Positions 1-6,726 are shown, numbered from the stretch's first letter. The stretch is 10,683 bases of DNA from Rhodospirillum sp. UBA1311 (GCA_002307145.1 DBTR01000095.1:18685-29367), one strand, 5' to 3'. The notes: a model not told the origin generated them from the sequence alone. Made by a program: numbers and translations.

Positions 1-1123
1 CCGGTTCGAGTTCGGCCACCACCTGTGGCAGCAACGCCAGTGCATGGGCGCTTTCCAGAGCAGGAATAATGCCTTCCGTCACACAAAGCAACTTGGTTGC
101 CGCCAGCGCCTGCTCGTCGGTAATGGGAAGGTACTTGGCGCGCCCGCTCTTGGCATAGAACGCGTGTTCCGGGCCAACGCCGGGGTAATCGAGACCGGCA
201 GAGATGGAAACGGCCTCGATAATCTGCCCGTCGTCGGTTTGCAGCACGTACTGCTTGCTGCCTTGGAAAACGCCTTCGTCCCCAATGGTGATGGGGGCGG
301 CGTGGCGCCCGGTTTCAACACCGTCGCCAGCGGCTTCCGCGCCAAAGAATCGCACGTCCTTGTCATCATAGAACGGGCCAAACAAACCCATGCTGTTGGA
401 ACCGCCGCCCACGCAGGCAACGAGCGCATCGGGCAGGCGGCCTTCTTTTTGCAGGATTTGTTCACGCGCTTCCATGCCTATGACGCTTTGGAAGTCGCGC
501 ACCATCATGGGGAAGGGGTGCGGCCCGACCACGGAGCCGATCGCGTAGATCGCGTGGTCGGCCTGGCCGAGGTAGGAAATGAAGGCGGAATCAACGGCTT
601 CCTTGAGAGTCTTCGCGCCGAAGGTGACCGGCACCACCTGCGCGCCCAAAAGCCGCATGCGCACCACGTTGGGGTGCTCCTTGGCGATGTCGACCTCGCC
701 CATGTGGATTTCGCACTCCATGCCGAAGTAGGCGGCGGCGGTGGCCAGCGCGACGCCGTGCTGGCCCGCGCCGGTCTCGGCGATCAGCTTGGTCTTGCCC
801 ATGTGCTTGGCGAGCAGCGTCTCGGCCATGCAGTGGTTGAGCTTGTGCGCGCCGGAGTGGTTGAGGTCTTCGCGCTTCAGATAGATCGCCGCGCCGCCGC
901 AGGCTTCCGATAAGCGGCGGGCATAGGAGATCGGCGTCGGTCGGCCCTGGAAGTGCTTGCGGATGTGGCGCAGCTCGGCCTGGAAATCCGCCGCGACCGA
1001 AAGCCGCTCGTAAGCCTTGGCGATTTCGGCGAAGTGGGGTTCCAGTTCCGGCGGCAGGAAAGCCCCGCCGTAGCGCCCGAAGTAGCCGTTGGCGTCCGGG
1101 TGCTGCTTGGCATAACGCGACAT
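1..1123 (-). CDS. trpB: Tryptophan synthase beta chain-like PLP enzyme (3' end cut off by window edge)
   Basis: A PLP enzyme of the tryptophan synthase beta family, which condenses indole with L-serine to give tryptophan. The 374 residues in the window run from MSRYAKQHPD to about 25-30 residues before the expected end, so the stop lies beyond the left edge. Visible motifs are the PLP-lysine site HSGAHKLNH (Lys94), AETGAGQHGV with catalytic-type Glu116, GSVVGPHPFP, the phosphate-binding loop GGGSNSMG, and PALESAHALA near the end. The start is the ATG at 1123, preceded by a purine-rich GGGGGGAAA. It departs from standard trp-operon TrpB: it begins GYFGRYGGAFLPPELEP, and has VDIAKEHPNVVRM where E. 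coli has KDVERQSPNVFRM. No trpA or trpF lies upstream; the next gene is a dioxygenase 75 bases away on the same strand. Family assignment is firm. Whether it serves tryptophan synthesis or is a stand-alone paralogue that scavenges indole is open. Confidence 0.93.
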   Translation of the reverse strand, partial: MSRYAKQHPDANGYFGRYGGAFLPPELEPHFAEIAKAYERLSVAADFQAELRHIRKHFQGRPTPISYARRLSEACGGAAIYLKREDLNHSGAHKLNHCMAETLLAKHMGKTKLIAETGAGQHGVALATAAAYFGMECEIHMGEVDIAKEHPNVVRMRLLGAQVVPVTFGAKTLKEAVDSAFISYLGQADHAIYAIGSVVGPHPFPMMVRDFQSVIGMEAREQILQKEGRLPDALVACVGGGSNSMGLFGPFYDDKDVRFFGAEAAGDGVETGRHAAPITIGDEGVFQGSKQYVLQTDDGQIIEAVSISAGLDYPGVGPEHAFYAKSGRAKYLPITDEQALAATKLLCVTEGIIPALESAHALALLPQVVAELEP

Positions 1124-1198
1124 CGAATATTTCCCCCCGAGGTGCTTGGATTCGTTGGCCCAAGGTTCGCGCAGATCGGGGAAAAGCTCAAGCCCGCG

Positions 1199-1969
1199 TC
1201 AGTGGAATTCGTAGGCGTCCATCATCAGGTTGCCGAAGGTGGCGCTGGTGTGGATACGCTTGCCCGCGCCCGACGATGCCCCGAGGGCGGCGAACAACGG
1301 AAGCAGGTGTTCCTCGGTCGGGTGGTGGAAGGCCGCGTAGGGCGCACGGGCGCGGTAGTCGATCAGCGCATCGCGATCGTCGGCGTCGATCGCGGCGTCG
1401 ACCCAATTCGCAAAGGCGAGGGCGCGTGGATCGGCGATGTCGGCGGCGTCCCAATCGAGGGCGCGCAGATTGTGGGTGAGCGACCCCGAGGCAAGCAGGA
1501 TCACGCCCGCATCGCGCAACGGCGCGAGCGCTTCGCCGACCCTCGCCGCGTGTTCGGGGCCGAGGCGCGGCTGCACCGAGATCTGGAACACCGGAATGTC
1601 GGCTTGCGGCCGCAGCAGGCTGAGCGGCACCCATGCACCGTGATCGAGACCGCGTGCCGGGTCGAGACTCGCGCCGATGCCTGCGGTTTCGAGGAGCTTT
1701 GCCGTCTGGGCCGCGATCTCGGGCGCGCCGGGAGCGGCGTAGCGGATCTGGTAGAGGGCGTCGGGGAAGCCGCCGAAATCGTGGATGGTGCGCGGCGGGT
1801 TGGCGGCGCTGATCCGCACCTCGGGGGTTTCCCAGTGTGCCGAGATCACCGCAATCGCTGCCGGATGGCCGAGGTTGGCGCCGAACTTCGAGAGGAAATC
1901 CCGCGCCGGGCTGGGCTCGATCGCGAGAGTCGGCGCGCCGTGGGAGACGAAATAGGCGGGGAAGGTCAT
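1199..1969 (-). CDS. Class III extradiol ring-cleavage dioxygenase, DODA/YgiD family
   Basis: A 256-residue member of the LigB-type class III extradiol dioxygenases, closest by eye to E. coli YgiD (4,5-DOPA dioxygenase), which opens catechol-type rings using a non-haem metal. Family motifs appear in order: SHGAP (His10), SAHWE (His45), PPRTIHDFGGFP (61-69), GLDHGAW (His110), ASGSLTHNL (His166) and HPTEEHLLPL (His221). By comparison with YgiD, His10, His45 and His221 are the likely metal ligands and His110 and His166 line the active site. The frame opens at an ATG at 1990, but I chose the third ATG at 1969 because GGAG lies six bases upstream of it and the protein then begins MTFPAYFVSHGAP, as family members do. 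It lies 96 bases downstream of the rRNA methyltransferase gene and 75 bases upstream of trpB, all on one strand, so co-transcription is plausible. The physiological substrate cannot be read from sequence; annotation as DOPA dioxygenase would be a family label only. Confidence 0.9.
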   Translation of the reverse strand: MTFPAYFVSHGAPTLAIEPSPARDFLSKFGANLGHPAAIAVISAHWETPEVRISAANPPRTIHDFGGFPDALYQIRYAAPGAPEIAAQTAKLLETAGIGASLDPARGLDHGAWVPLSLLRPQADIPVFQISVQPRLGPEHAARVGEALAPLRDAGVILLASGSLTHNLRALDWDAADIADPRALAFANWVDAAIDADDRDALIDYRARAPYAAFHHPTEEHLLPLFAALGASSGAGKRIHTSATFGNLMMDAYEFH

Positions 1970-2065
1970 CGCGAGCTCCATCGTGAACATGTCACGCTAG
2001 AGATCGGATGTTTCGGGCGGTGCGGGAACCGGCACGGTCGGCAAATCACCGTTGCTGCGGACGCA

Positions 2066-3262
2066 TCAGACGTCGAGGCGGTAGGTCAACGCCTTCAGGT
2101 AATCGTTCTGCGGCAGCTTGGGGTGGATCGGATGGTCGCGGTCGGCACGCGCCGAGCGCAGCAGCTCGAAGGTCCGTCCTGCGTCGGCCAGGCCCGCCTC
2201 GACGGCGGCGCGGAATTGCGGCGGGTGGGCGTGATGCGAGCATGACGCCATGAAGAAGATGCCGTCCGGCTTGGTCTTCACTGCCGCCATCCGCGCGAGC
2301 TTGCGGTATCCGGCGAGGCCTGCCGGGATCTTGCGGCGATCCTTGATGAACGCGGGCGGGTCGACCACCACCACGTCGTAGCGCTTGCCGTCGTCGGCCT
2401 CGGGGTCGAGGAAGGCGAACACCTCCGCCTCGGTCCAGCGGCAGCGCGCGTCGACGCCCATCTCCTCCGCCGCGCGGCGGGAGAGGGCGAGGGCGAGGGC
2501 CGAGACGTCGACCATGTGGACCTCCGCCGCGCCCGCTACCGCGGCGGGCAGGCCGAAGCCCCCGGCGTGGGAATAGAGGTCGAGCAGGCTTTTGCCATTG
2601 GCGAATCCGGCGACATGTTGGCGATTGGCGCGCTGGTCGAAGAACCAGCCGGTCTTCTGGCCGTCGACGAGGTCGGCGCGGAAGGTCACCGCGCCTTCGG
2701 TCACCGCCACAGGTCCACCGAGGGGTTCACCCCAGAGCGCGGGTTCGAGGGAGAGGCCTTCCTGGCGACGGCTCGGGAGTTCGTTGCGCCAGACGATGGT
2801 TTTTGGGCTGGCGAGGGCGTGCAGCGCCGGTTCCCAGAGCGGCTTGAGGCGCTCCATCCCGGCGGTGGTGACCTGTACGCTCAACACGTCGCCGTAACGG
2901 TCGATCACCAGCCCGGGGAGTTCGTCGCCCTCGGCGTGGACCCAGCGGTAATGGGGAACGGCGAAGGCGCGCGCGCGTTTGTTCAATGCACGTTCGAGGC
3001 GGCGGGAGAGCAGCCCCGCGTCGACCGTAGCACGCTCTCCGAGAGAGAGAATCCGGCCGCAGAGCTCGGTGCGTGGGTTGAACATGCCGACCCCGAGGGT
3101 GCGGAGTCGCGCGTCGCAAAACCTTACGATCTCGCCGGGCTCGCACAGATCGAGGGCGGAGGTCCAGGCGACGTCGCCCTTGAACACCCAAGGAAATCCT
3201 TCCGCGATCTGCTTGGCGGCGGGCTTGTCGAGCTGGACGGTGGCGGTGGGGGTTGCAATCAT
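2066..3262 (-). CDS. rlmI: 23S rRNA (cytosine-C5)-methyltransferase, RlmI family
   Basis: A SAM-dependent RNA methyltransferase of the RlmI (YccW) type, which in E. coli makes m5C1962 in 23S rRNA. The 398 residues match the family layout: an N-terminal PUA-like RNA-binding domain (about 1-80, with GFPWVFKGDV), a central beta domain with LPGLVIDRYGD (115-124), then a Rossmann methyltransferase domain. Within it are GQKTGWFFDQR (201-211), SAM motif I LDLYSHAGGFG (227-237), acidic VDVS (251-254), the target-base motif DPPAF (301-305), and ASCSHH with the likely catalytic Cys341. The frame stays open back to an ATG at 3304, but the extra 14 residues are not family-like, so I placed the start at the ATG at 3262. 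No Shine-Dalgarno is evident before either start. The nearest upstream gene diverges from it. The exact modified base is inferred from the family. Confidence 0.9.
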   Translation of the reverse strand: MIATPTATVQLDKPAAKQIAEGFPWVFKGDVAWTSALDLCEPGEIVRFCDARLRTLGVGMFNPRTELCGRILSLGERATVDAGLLSRRLERALNKRARAFAVPHYRWVHAEGDELPGLVIDRYGDVLSVQVTTAGMERLKPLWEPALHALASPKTIVWRNELPSRRQEGLSLEPALWGEPLGGPVAVTEGAVTFRADLVDGQKTGWFFDQRANRQHVAGFANGKSLLDLYSHAGGFGLPAAVAGAAEVHMVDVSALALALSRRAAEEMGVDARCRWTEAEVFAFLDPEADDGKRYDVVVVDPPAFIKDRRKIPAGLAGYRKLARMAAVKTKPDGIFFMASCSHHAHPPQFRAAVEAGLADAGRTFELLRSARADRDHPIHPKLPQNDYLKALTYRLDV

Positions 3263-3339
3263 CGGCGAGGAATACCGGCTCCGTCGGATTGGCGCAAGAG
3301 TCACGATGGTGTAATCCAGCGCACAGTGGAGACGAAAGA

Positions 3340-3368
3340 TTACCTATATACCAAGGGATAGGTATGAT
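3340..3368 (+). promoter_or_regulatory. Candidate sigma70-type promoter for the MBL hydrolase gene
   Basis: TATGAT at 3363-3368 matches five of six bases of the -10 consensus. It sits 17 bases downstream of TTACCT (3340-3345), a weak -35. The start codon at 3410 would leave a leader of about 35 bases that contains AAAGGA. An inverted repeat covers most of the same bases, so the site could be repressed or activated by a bound protein. This is a pattern match only. Confidence 0.3.
3341..3364. repeat. Inverted repeat, possible operator between rlmI and MBL gene
   Basis: TACCTAT at 3341-3347 is a perfect inverted copy of ATAGGTA at 3358-3364, with ten bases between. A second, interleaved pair (ATACC at 3348-3352 and GGTAT at 3361-3365) shares the right arm. 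The stretch is AT-rich in an otherwise GC-rich window and lies inside the 147-base spacer between two divergent genes, overlapping the candidate promoter. A two-fold symmetric transcription-factor site is the natural reading, but no regulator gene is in the window. Confidence 0.4.
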
Positions 3369-3409
3369 GTCGCTTCGCCCCGGTCCGGATAATGAAAGGA
3401 TCAGCTCAT

Positions 3410-4198
3410 ATGCGTTTGACTTTCATTGGCACAGGATCGGCCTTCTCGACGATACCGGGAAATTTTCAGAGCAACATGCTCTTTGAGACCGCTGATCCGG
3501 CCACCGGGGAGACTCGCCGTCTCCTGTTCGACTGCGGTTCGGATGCGCGCTGGGCCTTGCGCGCCTTGGGCCTCGGCTACGCCGACATCGACGCGGTCTA
3601 CATCAGCCATCTCCATGGCGATCACGTCGGCGGCCTCGAATGGCTCGGGCTGAAAAGCTACTTCATGGGCGAGGGACGGCGGATTCCGTTGTTCGTGCCC
3701 GAACCGATCCGTCGTCCGCTGTGGGAGAACTGCCTCAAGGGTGGCATGGAACTCCTCGACTTCGGCCTCGCCGACCTCACCCATCTGTTCGACGTCGAGG
3801 AGGTCGGCACGGACGAGAGCTTCACCTGGATGGGCGCGCACTTCCACATCGTGCCGCTCGTCCACCTGCGCGGCGGCGCGTATCTGATGTGGTCCTACGG
3901 CGTGTTCCTCGATACCGAGCTAGGCGGCATGCTGCTGACCTCGGATTGCCGCTTCGAGCGCGACCGCCTCGATTCCTGGTACGCCAAGGCCGATGTGATC
4001 TTCCACGACTGCGAGACGATGGAGGTGCCCTCGGGCGCGCACGCCCACTTCCACGAGCTCGCCACCCTGGAACCCGAGATTCGCCGGAAGATGTGGCTCT
4101 ATCACATGAACTGCATCGAACGCCCGGATGCGCAAGGCACGGGCTTCCTCGGCTTCGTCGAGCCGGGGCAGAGCTTCGACCTCGGCGCGGTGCGCTAG
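3410..4198 (+). CDS. MBL-fold metal-dependent hydrolase, RNase Z-like
   Basis: A 262-residue metallo-beta-lactamase-fold hydrolase. It begins MRLTFIGTGSAF, the opening strand and loop typical of the RNase Z/phosphodiesterase branch, then has LLFDCGSDA (38-46) and the metal motif HLHGDHVGG (His67, His69, Asp71, His72). Further likely ligands are His152 (PLVHLRGG), Asp179 (LLTSDC) and a late histidine in HAHFHE (211-216) or LYHMN (His232). No signal peptide or membrane segment is visible, so it should be cytoplasmic. I chose the ATG at 3410 over the in-frame ATG at 3392 because AAAGGA lies about nine bases upstream and the family start fits. Its TAG overlaps the TAG of the convergent cyclase gene. 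It lacks the long exosite arm expected of a full tRNA-processing RNase Z, so the substrate is unknown. A phosphodiester such as a cyclic nucleotide is a guess from fold and neighbour only. Confidence 0.88.
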   Translation: MRLTFIGTGSAFSTIPGNFQSNMLFETADPATGETRRLLFDCGSDARWALRALGLGYADIDAVYISHLHGDHVGGLEWLGLKSYFMGEGRRIPLFVPEPIRRPLWENCLKGGMELLDFGLADLTHLFDVEEVGTDESFTWMGAHFHIVPLVHLRGGAYLMWSYGVFLDTELGGMLLTSDCRFERDRLDSWYAKADVIFHDCETMEVPSGAHAHFHELATLEPEIRRKMWLYHMNCIERPDAQGTGFLGFVEPGQSFDLGAVR

Positions 4199-5385
4199 TC
4201 CGCCGGGCCGAACACCGCCGCCCCGCCCGCGACGTCGCGGGTATCCATGAAGCCGAGACGCTGCCAGCGCCCGCCGTGCTCGCGGGCGAAATCCTCCGAA
4301 ACCACCAGCGGACAGCGCAGCACCTTGCTCTGGTTCTGCAGCCGTGCGGCACGGTTCGCCGCTTCGCCGATCACGGTGAATTCGAGGCGTTCGGGCACGC
4401 CGATGTTGCCGTAGGTGAGTTCGCCGACGTGCAGGCCGATGCCGAAGTCGATCGGATGCTGTTGCGCCAGGGCGCGCTCGGTATTGACGGTTTCGAGCCG
4501 CCGCCGGGCTTCTTCCGCCGCTGCGACGGCGCGCAGACAGGCCGCGCGGGTTTCCGGGCCTTCGGTCGCCGCGGGGAAGATCGCGAGCGCGGCGTCGCCG
4601 ATGTAGCGCAGCACCTCGCCGCCTTGGTCCAGCACCGGCCCGGCGACGCAATCGAAATAGCGGTTGAGCAGGGCGAGGTAATCGGCGCGCGGCATCGTCG
4701 CCGAGAGCTTGGTCGAATCCCGCAAATCGGCGAACCAGATCACCGCACGGATGTCGATCACGTCGCCGCGCCGGATCTGGCCGTTCATCACCCGCTCGCC
4801 CGGCACCTTGCCAAGATAGGTCTGCAGCAGGGTGTGGGTCATTTCCTCGAAGAAGTAGAGCTCCGCCAGGTGCGCGAGCGCGGGCATGAACTCGTCGATC
4901 AGGTTGAGGTCGCGCTTCGAGAAGCCCTCGGCAGCGTCGGTGGCGATGCTGAACGCGCCATCGGGAATCGGCAGGCGGCGGAAGGTCATGCGGAATACCG
5001 CGAAGTCGCTCATTCCCTCTTCCATCGGATCGGGCTTGGCGTTGCGGCACATCGAGACGCCACGGCGGCGGCGCACCGCGTGCGCGCCTTCGAAGAAGAT
5101 CGTGTGCAGGGGCGTGTCGATGAAGCGCGGGTCGTCGTCCTCGTATTCGTGGGGGATTTCGAGTTCCTCGACGCGGTCGCCGTCGGCGTTCCAGGTCAGG
5201 CTCATCGCTTTGAACAGAGGATGCAGGACGCGGGTCGCGATCCGCATCCGCCGGACCGGAATGCCGTTCTCGATCAGGAGCGCCGCCATTTTCCGGAAGC
5301 CGGAGTAGTCGCCGGTTTTCGGCATGTCCCAGGCTTCCGAATTCAACCAATCGCGGATCGGATTATGCTTTGGCACCCTAGTCAT
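4195..5385 (-). CDS. Class III adenylate/guanylate cyclase with N-terminal sensor-like domain
   Basis: A 396-residue nucleotidyl cyclase. The C-terminal half (about 210-385) is a class III catalytic domain: IWFADLRDST with metal-binding Asp220, GGEVLRYIGDAALAIFP with second metal-binding Asp264, FGIGLHVGELTYGNIG, and FTVIGEAANRAARLQ with transition-state Asn344 and Arg348. The usual substrate-specifying lysine before IGD is replaced by Arg260; the partner position is Thr337, as in class IIIb enzymes. The first 190 residues show no transmembrane segment. They hold a soluble region (LIENGIPVRRMRI, LHPLF, AFSIATDAAEGFS) that looks like a GAF-type fold common in alphaproteobacterial cyclases; the ligand is unknown. 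The start is taken as the ATG at 5385. A GTG at 5376 is a real alternative because GAGG sits nine bases upstream of it but directly abuts the ATG. The gene faces the MBL hydrolase and diverges from chrA. Confidence 0.9.
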   Translation of the reverse strand: MTRVPKHNPIRDWLNSEAWDMPKTGDYSGFRKMAALLIENGIPVRRMRIATRVLHPLFKAMSLTWNADGDRVEELEIPHEYEDDDPRFIDTPLHTIFFEGAHAVRRRRGVSMCRNAKPDPMEEGMSDFAVFRMTFRRLPIPDGAFSIATDAAEGFSKRDLNLIDEFMPALAHLAELYFFEEMTHTLLQTYLGKVPGERVMNGQIRRGDVIDIRAVIWFADLRDSTKLSATMPRADYLALLNRYFDCVAGPVLDQGGEVLRYIGDAALAIFPAATEGPETRAACLRAVAAAEEARRRLETVNTERALAQQHPIDFGIGLHVGELTYGNIGVPERLEFTVIGEAANRAARLQNQSKVLRCPLVVSEDFAREHGGRWQRLGFMDTRDVAGGAAVFGPAD

Positions 5386-5408
5386 CCTCGGCAACGGGTC
5401 GGGAGGAG

Positions 5409-5437
5409 ATCATAGCGGTTCACGGGCGGAGGGCCAA
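5409..5437 (-). promoter_or_regulatory. Candidate sigma70-type promoter for the cyclase gene
   Basis: On the minus strand TTGGCC (5437-5432, four of six matches to the -35 consensus) and TATGAT (5414-5409, five of six to the -10) are separated by exactly 17 bases. Transcription would begin near 5402, giving a short leader of roughly 17 bases to the ATG at 5385. This is the best promoter match in the window, but it is by eye. Confidence 0.45.
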
Positions 5438-5453
5438 TGTTGTAACGTCGGCG

Positions 5454-5467
5454 CAGGGTTGACCCTG
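5454..5467. repeat. Perfect 14-base palindrome between cyclase and chrA genes
   Basis: CAGGGT (5454-5459) and ACCCTG (5462-5467) flank a two-base centre, giving a 14-base perfect inverted repeat. With one bulged base the symmetry extends three bases further on each side. It covers TTGACC (5459-5464), a possible -35 for chrA whose matching -10 is poor. It may be an operator for the divergent pair, though short GC-rich palindromes also arise by chance. Confidence 0.35.
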
Positions 5468-5514
5468 GCGCGGCGTCGGGCAAACTTCGAACCTCATTGG
5501 CGTGCGAGGGTAGT

Positions 5515-6675
5515 GTGTGGCGGGTGTTCGTCGCGTTCCTGGGGCTCGGGTTGACCGCTTTCGGCGGGCCGATCGCCCACATCGGTTATTTCGAGGCCGC
5601 GTTCGTGCGGCGTCGCCAATGGCTCTCGCCGCGCGCCTTCGCCGATCTCGTCGCGCTCTGCCACGTCCTTCCCGGTCCCGCGAGTTCCCAGTTGGGACTC
5701 GGCATCGGCCATGCGCGCGCGGGAGTGCCGGGGGCGCTCGCCGCCTGGGCGGGCTTCACCCTGCCGTCGGCGTTGATTCTCGGGTTGCTTGGGGTTGGGG
5801 CTGGCTTGCTGCCCGAGGCGACGGTCGCGTCGGCGTCGCGCGGCCTTGCCTGGGCGGCTGCGGCGGTGGTCGGGCAGGCGGTGCTGCACATGGCGCGCGC
5901 CCGGGTGCATCGCCCGCTCGACGCGCTGCCGATTCTGGCGGCCGCGGCGCTCGCCTGGGGCTTGAGCGGCCTCGCCGGGCAGTTTGCCGCGCTGGCGTTC
6001 GGCGCAGCCTGGGGCCTCGCACATCCCGACCCGCTGGTCGGATTGCCCGGAGACGCCCGGCCACCGCCCGCGAAGCGTGCCGCGATCTGGCTGGTGGCGT
6101 GGGGCGTGTTGCTTGTCGTCCTGCCGCTCGCCGCTTCGCTCTCGGGCAATGCGTGGGTGGCGCTTGCCGATCGCTTCTATCGTACCGGCAGCCTGGTGTT
6201 CGGCGGCGGCCATGTGGTGTTGCCGCTGCTGAAGGCCGAATGGGTCGACCAGGGCCTGCTCTCGCCCGAAACCTTCCTCGCCGGATACGGCGCGGCGCAG
6301 GCGGTTCCGGGGCCGCTGTTCACCATCGCGGCATACCTCGGCGCGGCGCTCCACCCGGAAGCGCCGATCGTGGGCGGGGCGGTCGCGCTGCTCGCGATCT
6401 TCCTGCCGTCGATGCTCCTGGTATTCGGCGTTCTCCCGTTCGCCGAACGCCTGCGCGCCGCTCCGCGCGTCGGGCGGGCGCTCGCGGGCGTCAACTTCGC
6501 GGTGATCGGCCTGCTTGCCGCCGCGTGGGTCGACCCGGTGCTGATCGGAGCGGTGCGCGGTCCGTGGGACGGGGCGGCGGTTTTCGGCGGCTTGGTGCTG
6601 CTGGTTTTCAGCCGGGTTCCCGTGCTTGCCGTGGTGGCCGCGCTCACGCTCTTCGGCTTGGCGCTTTCGTTGTGA
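5515..6675 (+). CDS. chrA: ChrA family chromate transporter (two-domain, long CHR)
   Basis: An integral membrane protein of 386 residues in the CHR family, whose studied members export chromate using the proton gradient. It shows the internal duplication of long-chain members. The first half has LGLTAFGGPIAHIGYF (10-26) and a PGP motif at 53-55 (VLPGPASSQLGLGIG). The second half repeats this as SLVFGGGHVVLPLL (from 226) and AVPGPLFTIAAYLG (PGP at 265-267). Many hydrophobic stretches, such as the run near 331-361 and the C-terminal LAVVAALTLFGLALSL, fit about ten or more membrane helices. I chose the GTG at 5515 because GAGGG lies four bases upstream; the frame also allows TTG at 5497 and GTG at 5524. 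No chrB or other metal-resistance gene is adjacent, so actual chromate resistance is an inference from family. Confidence 0.9.
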   Translation: MWRVFVAFLGLGLTAFGGPIAHIGYFEAAFVRRRQWLSPRAFADLVALCHVLPGPASSQLGLGIGHARAGVPGALAAWAGFTLPSALILGLLGVGAGLLPEATVASASRGLAWAAAAVVGQAVLHMARARVHRPLDALPILAAAALAWGLSGLAGQFAALAFGAAWGLAHPDPLVGLPGDARPPPAKRAAIWLVAWGVLLVVLPLAASLSGNAWVALADRFYRTGSLVFGGGHVVLPLLKAEWVDQGLLSPETFLAGYGAAQAVPGPLFTIAAYLGAALHPEAPIVGGAVALLAIFLPSMLLVFGVLPFAERLRAAPRVGRALAGVNFAVIGLLAAAWVDPVLIGAVRGPWDGAAVFGGLVLLVFSRVPVLAVVAALTLFGLALSL

Positions 6676-6685
6676 TACCGCAACG
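6668..6685 (+). other. Hairpin-forming sequence over the chrA stop codon
   Basis: CGTTGTG (6668-6674) can pair with CGCAACG (6679-6685) through a four-base loop, giving seven pairs in RNA including one G-U. The chrA TGA lies inside it. No T-run follows, so it is not a standard terminator; it may protect the mRNA end or be chance. Confidence 0.3.
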
Positions 6686-6710
6686 ACAAACTGCCCGTGT
6701 AGTTGATTTT

Positions 6711-6726
6711 CGCGGCTCGCGTTTTT
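6711..6726 (+). terminator. Weak intrinsic-terminator-like element after chrA
   Basis: CGCG (6711-6714), a three-base loop GCT, and CGCG (6718-6721) are followed by five T residues. The stem has only four pairs, so strength is doubtful. Its place, 35 bases past the chrA stop and ahead of the deo genes, is where a transcription boundary would be expected. Confidence 0.3.

Noticed and set aside
44..913. Plus-strand open frame opposite trpB
   Set aside because: The minus strand gives an uninterrupted TrpB-family protein with PLP and catalytic motifs, so this frame is its antisense.
1970..2065. Terminator between rlmI and the dioxygenase
   Set aside because: Only short imperfect stems without a T-run can be drawn on the minus strand; nothing convincing.
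3640..5415. Long plus-strand open frame of 591 codons
   Set aside because: It overlaps the MBL gene in another frame and the cyclase gene on the opposite strand. Both of those have full catalytic motifs; this one is a high-GC shadow with no recognisable motif.
5459..5487. Promoter for chrA (TTGACC with a hexamer 17 bases on)
   Set aside because: The -35 is good but the corresponding -10 (AAACTT) matches the consensus poorly, so it was not listed as a promoter.
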